NCBI GenBank assembly: GCA_019649035.1
Contig: BMAT01002133.1
Coordinates: forward strand, 27,243-70,321
Length of the DNA stretch: 43,079 nucleotides
Direction: 5' to 3'
Source: Elysia marginata
Taxonomy: Eukaryota > Mollusca > Gastropoda > Plakobranchidae
Shown: piece by piece, positions 11,021-43,079 of the stretch
How positions within the stretch are numbered: the stretch's first letter is position 1
How the letters are laid out: every line of letters begins with the position of its first letter
Translations under genes and position numbers: made by a program
The notes under the pieces: generated by a model
Seen by the model: only the letters and a program-made list of their open reading frames with translations
Told to the model about the DNA's origin: nothing
The model's database searches: none

Positions 11021-11920
11021 TCAACTGAACTTCTTATGGTTAGAGCATTTTTAATCTTAATGAAGCAGATGCTCAGTCCTCCTGCTCCAAATCCAACGGG
11101 AACTGTTTTCTGCTGTTTCATTTCGCAGGTTTAAAGCTTTGATTTGTTTGTTGCCGCTGATTCGGAGTTTGCTAAGAAGGTCTACTTCAATTCACAGCTA
11201 ATTTCATACTTTAAATCTTTCGACAATTACTGAATGCGCAGCGGACGACTTCTATTACTGAAGAACTCAACACAGCTAAAAAAAAAAAGACTTAATCCAC
11301 CGACAACCAAGGTTCATCTACAGTGCTACTGATGTCTGGGTTATCAGATTTTCAGGATTCATAACTCTCATCGGCAAGGGCAAGTAAAGATAAAAATTTG
11401 ATACCAAATAGAGTAGATTCTGTTTGAGCCTGGTAATGCGTAAGTTGCTAAAGAAGCAAGTGATTGTGATTTTTATATTTCGCCCAAGTTTAAAGGTTTT
11501 AGGCTCAGAATAGGTCTTGCGTAAATGGTAGTCCAACTGACATTTAGTTTAAATTTAACCAAACCCTTCCTTTGTAACAGTCTTTCCATTGTAAAATTAC
11601 ATTTTACCTTTCCCCTGCTTATTTCTTTTAAATACTATCATGCAATTCAACCCCCCACCGTAAACATACTGTGTGTTTACAAATCTTGAATATAAACAGT
11701 GAGAATAGTAAAAAGGATAACAGAAAAAGCTCAGAAATTTAAGACCTAACGTTTACTATCTGATTGTTTATAATTGATGTTTTTTTAAATAAACCAATGC
11801 GTTAAGTTTAAAAAATATCCTATCTGCCTGTTTTGTACTATTTTCTGTTTATCGTAAAGCTGTGATTTAGATTGACGCATAGTATTTATACAAATACTTT
11901 CTTAATAGGGAGTTTTGATG

Positions 11921-12390
11921 CATCAATGTCATCTCAAGTTGTTGCTTCTTGTGGGCTCTGTGTGGCAGGTACTATTGTTTCTTAAAATGTCGATCCCAGT
12001 AAGAATTTTTGTGTCATGTGAGCAGCCAGTCTGAGTTGTGAAAGAATAAACCATTCCTGATCAAACAAATTGTAACAAGAAAACTAGTAGAAGTCTTTTT
12101 AATAGAAAATTTCTGCTCCCTGAATGCTTTCGTGTCCTCTGCATCAGCTGTCGACAGCCAAAAGAACGCTGGAGTTCTAAATCAAACCATTTCAATAGCG
12201 CGGGTGTATCTAGCATTTGGAGAAGCCATTGCAGAGAAGCTAGTTTTAACTGCCAGGTTTCTAGCAATTCTTATCACATCAGCCGCCATTGTTCAGCTGA
12301 TGTTATTATTCTTGGGTTGAGTTGCCACCGGCGGTTCCAAAAGAAAGTTTCTACTTTAGGGCAGCTGAAACAGAAAATAATGGCAAAATA
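11921..12390 (+). pseudogene. Decayed GPCR paralogue of the chemosensory-type receptor
   Basis: Translating in shifting frames gives segments aligning in order with residues about 91-245 of the intact receptor at 8.7 kb: VGSVWQ, LFLKMSIPVRIFVSCEQ (intact LFHKISIAITMFVSCER), an in-frame TGA at 12031-12033, VVK, a short insertion, PFLIKQIVTRK (intact PFLVKRIFTRR), FCSLNAF (intact FCILTAL), a TM5-like hydrophobic stretch, another frameshift, then CHRRFQKKVS (intact RHQRFRQKVS). TM1, TM2, TM6 and TM7 are not recognisable. At least one stop and two frameshifts mean it is not functional. It indicates a past tandem duplication in the same orientation. Confidence 0.8.
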
Positions 12391-15300
12391 TGCACGATTC
12401 GTTCAACTTGCACCCCTTCTCCTTGGATAAATCTAAACAGCACAGAGGTGCTAGCAAACCATTTCAATTATAGATATTGACATTTTATGGACGGCAGATC
12501 ACAGTGTCATTTGCGTTGCTGAAACTGTAAATAAAAATTAAAGGGATTTAACATTAGTATATAATTCTTGGTGCAAAAGAAAGTGCACACACTTTCCAAA
12601 GTGGTGATACTTAAAGACAGGTGGGTGAATTTGAAGAGTAAACTGCTGTAAAAACCGCGCTCCAACAATTTCCTGGATCTTACAACTAAAACCGAAAACG
12701 AGCTGTTTCTAATCCAAATTAATCTGTACTCGGGCTGGCTATTTTGAACGTTGTTCTTGAGCCCCGCAACTAGCATTTAGCATTGTTTTCAGCGTTAGCT
12801 GTAACAATCAAAAGAATAAGAGTGTTGTAAAGACTTGTATGCTAGCTGCAGATGCAGCAAATTTTCTTTAATGTTTGCTTTGTTAGATATGTTTGCATAT
12901 TTAAGGATATACACAAAATATGATTTGTCCTTTAAAAAGATTTTCAATATAAAGCACAAACTGCCACTGTTGTAACATAACAAGATTACCATTAAATTAG
13001 TTTAAGCCTACTTAGCCTTTAATTTTTTAATTTGATCTTCAAAAATAAAAAGCTATTTCTTTTTTAGTCTCAAGTTTGAAGTTTGGCATCTTAATGTAGA
13101 TCCAGTTGTCCCTGGTGAAACTTTAGATTTACGTGCAACATTTTTTTCACTATGGCAATTAATTAATGTTTTCTTAGATTAGAATAGATTGAATTTGTTT
13201 CCATAAAAAACTTATTCAGTTCACGTATCCATAAAAAAAGTTCAAACTTTTCAAATTTATAGTTACTGTGCTGTTTCAATCTAAAAGGGTCCTATTGAAG
13301 TGATTAAAGAGGAGATGGTCAAACGGAGTGATATTATGACGTTGTAGCTGGAAAAACATGTCCTAACATTAACGTCCACACAAGTCCCGCGTCAAAAAAC
13401 CACTGCAATGAGCTTGGTTTTATCATGCAGATGAATAATGGCCACAGTAAAATGTTCTGGCCTTTATCGTTAAACAAGAAGAATAGCTTCTGAATCCCAA
13501 AACGCGGTAGATATTAATTTCTTGCTGATTGTTGGACTTAGATTTTATCCCAAGAGGCAAGGGCTGATGCTTTCAAGTCATAATCTCAGTTTGTTCAAGG
13601 GATTCTGCGGTAAAGCAATGTCTTATTATTTACAGAGAAGACCAACATCGCCATGTCTTTCAATTTCCCGCTAGACCCTAGTCTATGGGCCACACCAGTT
13701 CACATCATCCCAAACGTGTCAGAGAAGCAACTAGTCTCTGAAACTTGTGATATCCGTTGGCTGTTTGAGAACCCACTGCGCAAAGAAATTTAGAAACCCA
13801 ATGAGCAGAACTATGAAGGTCTACAGTGTTAGATGGTAGTATTGTTGTCGATTTCAACACTCCAATCATCCTGATCAGCTCATCGATGCGATCAGTGTTC
13901 CCATCAGAATTGAGAAGGGGAGGTCTGTCTATGCTCTTCAAGGCTTGTGCGGTCTCTGTTATACAAGTTTCACGAATTCTATAGGTCTACCTCTTTTAAA
14001 AGCATTAACATAATGAAATACAACAACTGCTTAATTTTTTTATTTCTTTTCGAATTTTCTAACATATCTGAAAAAATTAAAAAATCCTTTGTCAATGGGT
14101 GTTTCTATCTTTTTTTTTTAAAGCACCATCGTGTATTTGACGACTTTCCAGAGATTGAGTACAGTATTTATGCTTTAAAACAGCTTTTGTACACCGTAAT
14201 CCTAGATGGTACGCGCATAAATGCATCCCTCTTTATCAAAGTAAACGACTGGGTAGCTAAGCTTGACGAAACTTTCCGCTTTATTTTTTTTTACACTACG
14301 TTGATAAAAATGCATCGACCATCAAGACAGCTACAATAAAGAAGTAAGGAAACGGGAAGAGAAACTTAGGTAAAACTTTGAATGATTTACCATAAAAGAA
14401 TGCTTCCGTATTAACGGTTTTTACATTCGTTTCCGAAATCTCCGTCTTATTTTTAAGAATATATACGTCTATCTTTTAAATGACTTTTATTATTACTCAA
14501 TATTATAAGACATCTCTACTCTGATGTAATGGCTATGTTGGCCGCTAAAAGTAATTGCACCAATTGTGCACTATATGTACAAAAAGTTTATGAAGATTTC
14601 GATTTTAATTGATTAATACATTTGTATCTTATCTTATCTCAACTACGGTCTAAATCCACTGGAAACAATTTTTTTCCTGGAAAACAATTTCCTAAACATT
14701 TTCTCAGTTTTAAGTACCTGGTAAACCTGAACAAAAAATGGTTAAAAAACCATGGGAGATAAACCTTTAGTTGTTCTTTCAGGAGGTAAACGCTGAAGAA
14801 TACATTTTAATGTAAATTTTTAGATAAAATAATATCGGAATAAGCTAATAAATAAGACCTTGATTAAATGTATTGAGCCGATAACTTATCATAAGTGTTG
14901 AGTAGGGGGATTGACAGAACCTGCCGGCAGGCTGAGTCACCCGAAATGTAAAAAACTGGTTCATATTAATTATTCGATAAATCTATTTCGTTTGATTTTA
15001 TGAGGGGTAAGAACCTAATATAACTGATCACATAAATATAGATCCAGTGTAAAACATCGGCGGGGTTTTGACTTGTACTGATTGTGGGATACGTGTCATA
15101 TACTGTGTTTCGCTCGAGATATATTTACATTCGTTTAAGGCCTTTCCTTCTTTTTGTTTAAAAAAAAACTGTGCTAGCAAACGAAACGTGTGTGATGGCC
15201 CAGGAAACACCTCTCAAACCTTTCTTCTAAATATTTTAGTTTTCTTAATTTCTCATTACTTTCTGATCGAAATCCACTTTCCTTTTTTCAAATATCTCAG

Positions 15301-16903
15301 CTACAATCTGAGGTAATGTATGGCTTTCTGTAAGTGGTAAGACAGAAAAACAAGAAACGGAGAAAAAGGCCCAGGAAGTTAAACATAGCTGAATAGGCAA
15401 TACATAAAGTGTATACATTTAAGATTCAATGGTTTTAGAAATGTAAAAAAAAGCATTTGATGATCGAAATGTTCAGGCGAAACCCATACTGCCTTAAAAA
15501 GCCTGTATTCTAGTTTTATTCTCAGCGACTTTGACCTAGTATTCCTGTATCACCATACATGTATTAATTTGATCATGCCTTATCAAACCGGAATCTATAC
15601 CGTACAACTTCCATGAATTATCTCCCCCTGCAAGGGCCTTAAGAAAGAAATTCATACTGCGGGCAGGCTCCAACGATTGAAAAACATTTAAATTGTTTTT
15701 TTCTCCATTAGTTGAAATAAAAGTTATTGAAATGCTGTAGTCTTGTCATATACAAAAACCTACCGTAACCCGTAGTGTCAACACCACCTTGTGTTTAAAA
15801 GGATCTGCCTAAAAGTATTTACTCTTTATGTATGATTGTCTTTTCTTTGGTAACTGCGCAGAGAAGAAAACTCTGTTTTTTTTATTTTAAGCTCTATGTT
15901 TTTACCCTATGAAGCGTTATAATCTGAGATGCTATTTTGTCAGAAAGCGACGTATTAGCTTTTATGTCATTTATTTATTATGGTGCAATTTTTGAATATT
16001 TGAAAACATAATATTTTATTCAGCTTTCAAAAATTCATAGAATGATTATTAACACGGTATGTCCTTTTTGGAAGAATTGACACATTTAATTTATTTAGAT
16101 ACTTAAGAAATTTCTCAACACCCATTCTTTGGACATGAACATGTGAGAGGTCATAAAGAAGTAGTTTAGGGTTTTAACTCCCTTACTATAATAAAGAAAA
16201 CAGTAAGCACTTTCAAGATTTTTTCATCTTTTATTGGCATTGAAATAAACTAAAATAATTTCAGACAAAGGAAACTCGGTTATGACCCACATCATACATA
16301 ATAACCTATCCCCACAATATTTTACGCTTTTAGCTCTAGGCCGCTCAAAACTGTTAAATGCGAAGTGAGCGTCTCAAAAGTTAGTTTTGTTAAACATTAT
16401 TGTAGTTAACACTGAGGAAAACAATACGATTTTCTCAACAGATTAATCATGGGTTGCCATTAAGTTTAAGTACGAGGTAATTCTACCTTTTAAAGATAGT
16501 TTTTTAAGATATCAATTAAGAAAATGTTGACGATAAGACAATCTATGAGGACATTTTACAAATCATATGGAAAAAATGTTCGTTGTAACCAAGAAAACCG
16601 TTAAATTGTCCTCGAAACCGTAACAAATTCCAGGTACAAAAATTTGAATGCAAGTGTTATTGAAAATCTTGGGGCTCTAAAACTGACACATGAACAGGGC
16701 AGATTGAACTAAACTTGTTAGAATTAGAAATATAAGTATTCTCTATCCCTTATTGTGTTTTTTCCTTTTTTTTGGCAAAATAACATGCCATAAAAAAGAA
16801 ATGAGTCAAAAAGCTTCAATTGTATCGCTTGGAAAGTTTTGATACTATATAAGCATTGAATCGTAAGTATTTAGAATATACATATGCGATATAATAATGA
16901 CCA
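12391..16903. other. Intergenic, no confident gene
   Basis: AT-rich. One block at about 13640-13975 is less AT-rich and looks weakly coding on the minus strand (open frame 13705-13941, extending upstream to about 13973). I cannot assign it to a family. Confidence 0.5.
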
Positions 16904-16934
16904 CGATGATGATTATGATGATGATGATGATGAC

Positions 16935-17019
<85 letters not shown>

Positions 17020-17053
17020 GTGATGATGATGATGATGATGACGATGATGATGA
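16904..17053. repeat. (GAT)n microsatellite, about 150 bp
   Basis: Nearly pure GAT/ATG repeat with a few GAC and GTG interruptions. It lies in the intergenic region downstream of the glutamate receptor. It creates long poly-Asp and poly-Ser open frames that are not genes. Confidence 0.95.
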
Positions 17054-18174
17054 CAATGAGAGAAAGGTGATTATTAAGAAGAAATTGATTATGAAGGTTA
17101 TCGTGGTGATAAATAAAGATGTTAGATACAATAATAATAATTACAGTGATAAATACCGAATAAATAGCAAAACCGTTAATATTAACATGTCGATGACAAT
17201 GATAGTATCAATTATTCAATTGAGGTAATGTTAAGTAGTTAAATGTCTCATTTAATGTGAGCACACGGCTTATTAGTTGTTTTTATACCGTGGTGACAAA
17301 AAATTCAACCATCGAGGTAAATTCTTTTCGCATAAAAAAGAAAAGATGCTTTCTGGTGAAAATTACAGCAATCGCAACTAAATCAACTAATGTACTCTAG
17401 CTATAAATATAAACCAATTAGACAGGGCAAGCGTGTAGAATACTAGATACTTCAAACATGTAATGTAGAACTGTCAGAAAAGATAACACAGACAAGTTTC
17501 TTTTCTATGTACAACTGCAATCTTTGGTAGTGGTTGAATTCAATCGTTATTGGCACAAAATGCTGCAAGTTCCTTAACACAAATCGTTGACAACTGTTAA
17601 ATACCAACAGTAATTACTTTCTTACTTCCATTCATGCATATAAGCGATTCATCAAACCCATAATAAGATGGTATGATAAAAAATAATAATCCTTTTACTA
17701 TAACAACTTGACACCTGTATGAGAACTTATTTTGCCTACAAGATCATATGTCATAGTCCTAATAACAACGTCTATTGAGACTCTTGATCGTATGTATTAA
17801 TAAAAACTTTCAAAACATATCTTTCAAAACATAAACGATCTTGCTCCCAATTTAAGACCATTGAACGTATTCATTACAACTTCTTCATTAGAAGTAATGC
17901 CTATGTGACTAACTAATGTCAAATTACCGCTCTATAGAAGTTACTTAATTTTATAAGATTTTAAGAAGCTTTCTGTTTAAATTTTTTAAAAAAGGTTTGG
18001 CCCAACAAAAGAAGCCTTTACCATAATAATCAGTTCTGTAGCTGCACAGTTTAGGATAACATAATGAAAGTTTACTGTCCAACTTGAAATGGTGTAAAAT
18101 GAACAAAACAGTGCATTGAATGATAATGTTTTTTTTCTTATACAAAAATTTCCCGGTGCAGTGAATATTTGTCG
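17054..18174. other. 3' flank of the glutamate receptor gene
   Basis: Lies after the stop codon in the gene's sense, so it should include the 3' UTR. I saw no canonical AATAAA on the minus strand near the stop; an ATTAAA equivalent lies at 17250-17255. No other gene seen. Confidence 0.45.
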
Positions 18175-40508
<22,334 letters not shown>

Positions 40509-41666
40509 CTAGGGTCAAATGATTAGGAGTAAAAGAAAGACATAAGGGTAAGAAATACATTGTGGTAAAGAGCTATTGCTATACCAGTTGAAGCAGGGGC
40601 AAGAGTTGAACATTTCTTTTAAGCAAAGGAAATTGGTGTGAGACGGTTTGGAGGTTACCTTGGTTTCCAAAAATGGACATTAAGAGAGTCAAGAAAACGA
40701 TAGAGCATAATAATGTCAACATATGGTTTGAAAATCTCCAAAAATAACAAATTCTGACTTTTTAAAAAAACAACTAACCTTAAGCCACCAAATTTCATCA
40801 TGTGATAGAAAAAAAGAATCATAGACCTAAATCATGATTATGTTCGCATTAGACAATTGCATTATCTTATTTTTAAAAAGCTTGTTTGGTAAAGTAATAC
40901 TTTTTCTCTCACTTTTTCCCTTTCCATGAAAGGTTTTAAATGAGCTGCCAACTATTGTACATGCCTGATGCAAACAGATCACCGAACAGTTTTTCAATTG
41001 TGCACATAAAAAAAATGAATTTCGGCAAAACCATGGGAAAGTTTATACTTTATCTCTCGTTCATAATCTTGTAACACTTCGCTTGAATGGCTGGCTGTTT
41101 AATCAACTGATTGGATGAATAATTATTTAAAAGAGTTGCTTATCTAATAGACTGTTGTTTTTTTTTTCATATTCTCTCAAAACTGTGAGGTTATTCCAGA
41201 TATGGGTGACTCATTACATATGAATAGAACGACAAAGCGATGCCTATCTCGTAAACCAATCTAACATAGCGGCGTCAAGCAAATCCCTTGATCATTGTAG
41301 ACTAACAATAGAATGTCAAGACGGGAATGTAACCAATGGTCCAATTTCTTTTTTTTTTTTTTTTTAATCAAAATAAGTCAACCACTAAAGTTTATACATA
41401 AAATAATGAATGTAAGCAAGCAATCTTTTTGCAACTTTTGCATTTGTTGAAAATCTTTTTAAAGAAATATATAAGTGCATTAAAGATGGCAAATCGCTTT
41501 ATGGACAGATATCGGAAAATACAGACACATAAATAGAGGTTTAAAGGACTGGTGAAATGGCAGACAGAAAGAAAAACGGCCTTTCAGGCGGGTAATCAGA
41601 TAGATAAAAAGACACACATAAAAGATAAAGTTTTAAACATAACCAAACCATAAGGAACAAGGGTGG

Positions 41667-41698
41667 GGAGAGAGAGACAGAGAGAGAGAAACAGAGAA

Positions 41699-41753
<55 letters not shown>
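41667..41753. repeat. (GA)n microsatellite
   Basis: GA-dinucleotide run, pure for its last 40 bases or so. Lies right of the first visible exon of the glutamate receptor, so it is probably in that gene's next intron. Confidence 0.9.
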
Positions 41754-41754
<1 letters not shown>

Positions 41755-43017
41755 CAGACAGACATGCAGAGACAGACAAGGGAAAGGACGGAGGACGATG
41801 AAAATGGAACAATTTAATGGCTGCCTAGGCATCAATGAGTTTTCTCTTGGCTGCACAATAGGTGACAAGTGAAATCCATTGCGATAGTTTACCCGGTGAG
41901 GATGGCCCCTAAACGAGAATTAATGAATGCCCCCCCCCTCCCCTCCCCCACGAGCTGTTTCCCTTTTCAAAATGTGTTGTCTTCTATAGCTTCAGAACTT
42001 AAGCAGCTCATTTTAAACCGAAGAAGATAAATGAGTTCTTGTTGTGACATTGGAATACGTTTTGAACAAAGTGTGGCGATAAAGCCAACATCAAAATCAA
42101 TAGTTACTGATAAAAACTCTTTTAAGCAAATTATGTTCAGTTATTTTACACACGCTAAATTTTAATTGTCTTGTAAAAGACTTAAAAGCGCGGTTTAAAC
42201 AGTAACGTATTGTTTTTACGTTGCACGTTTATTAATTCTTTTCTTTCTTGTTTTTATCTTTAATCTCACTGTGAAATGTTCTTAGTAACATTGTATTATT
42301 CATTAACAGCTTTGTTTGGATGGGTTTTTTTTTTAAGAGAGCTCTCTTTATTCTTATTTTACTTCAGAAGTTTTAGTTATGATTTTTTTTTTAAATTTTC
42401 ATGAACTTACTGTGCCAAAAATGTAAAATAGCTGGTCTTTATCCTGACAGGTCCGTGTGTTTTTGTCATCCTAATTATTTTGTACATAGGCCTACTATGA
42501 GCATCATAAACATCTCTTTCAAACACCCGCTTTGATCTTAATACGACATACTACGCACGCAGGACCATGAGATTTATTTCTATTTAGTATGTTCTCATAG
42601 CAGGGTTTTTTTTCCAATTTGTATATACGATAATCTTACAACCATAGAGTCTGAATCGCTTTTTTCTATTAAAATAAATATAATACAGTTTTAGTATGGA
42701 AACATTTTGGAATACTACGGCAAACAGACTGAAGCAGTAGTAGAACATCGTTTAATACCAATTTGCTTAAAAATTGTTTAGGTAATAATGTTTGAGCTTC
42801 TTTAAGATACCTAGAAATGAAGAAACATTTTTTTTTAATTTCTGCATGCACTTGGCCTGTAGAACTATACATTGACAAATGTTTTAGAGAGAGATAGAGA
42901 TAGAGACATACAGGCAGACATACAGAGTTAGAAAAATAAACACACCCACAGGCAAAATGTCGTGTAGACATAGAAGATACCTGTTTCATCATAAACTATT
43001 AGACAAGAAGCGTTTCC

Positions 43018-43079
43018 GCTGTTTCCCTCTCTCTATCTCTCTCTATCTCTATCTCTCTCTTTGCCTCTCTATCCTCTAC
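43018..43079. repeat. (CTCTAT)-type repeat at the window edge
   Basis: CTCTCTATCT words running to the end of the window. A GAGATA-rich stretch at 42888-42912 lies just before it in complementary sense, so the two could form an inverted repeat. Confidence 0.8.

Larger units (their letters stand above)
40509..43079. other. Probable intron upstream of the first visible iGluR exon
   Basis: No exon fitting the missing N-terminal part, which must end one base into a codon, was found on the minus strand. Content is AT-rich sequence, (GA)n at 41.7 kb, a C-run near 41.93 kb and CT repeats at the edge. Confidence 0.5.

Noticed and set aside
16884-17228. Open frame of poly-Asp on + strand and poly-Ser on - strand
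   Set aside because: Entirely produced by the (GAT)n microsatellite; no start context, domain or splice evidence.

Overview
The window is AT-rich eukaryotic DNA with large introns, abundant (GA)n/(CT)n, (TTA)n, (TTC)n and (TATC)n simple repeats, degenerate retroelement pieces and tRNA-like SINE fragments. The two recognisable protein genes, an intronless chemosensory-type class A GPCR and an AMPA-type glutamate receptor, point to a mollusc, most likely a heterobranch gastropod (sea slug or snail). The species assignment is inference from protein style, not proof.

Layout. 1-8.4 kb: intergenic, with a frameshifted retroelement C-terminal (nuclease-like) remnant at about 0.85-1.45 kb, a short dispersed repeat present twice (2.2 and 4.4 kb), several (GA)n tracts at 3.8-4.6 kb and a pyrimidine-rich stretch at 6.0-6.15 kb. 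8.4-10.0 kb: an intact single-exon GPCR on the + strand. 10.1-12.5 kb: a possible promoter, two tRNA-like SINE fragments and a decayed GPCR paralogue on the + strand, so the locus looks like part of a small tandem chemoreceptor array. 12.5-18.1 kb: intergenic, with a long (GAT)n microsatellite.

18.2-40.5 kb: one large gene on the - strand encoding an AMPA-class ionotropic glutamate receptor. I could place 17 consecutive coding exons whose reading phases all match. They yield 842 residues from mid amino-terminal domain through S1, M1, the pore loop, M3, S2, M4 and the cytoplasmic tail to a stop codon. The 5' part (signal peptide and first part of the amino-terminal domain) must lie to the right of the window. 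The introns carry microsatellites, a 26-bp minisatellite, a LINE-like 3' end with a (TTA)n tail, and one unexplained coding-like island.

40.5-43.1 kb: no exon recognised; simple repeats only. The two gene types probably do not work together: the GPCR is a candidate external chemical sensor and the glutamate receptor mediates fast excitatory transmission. No prokaryotic-style system, CRISPR array or virus was seen.
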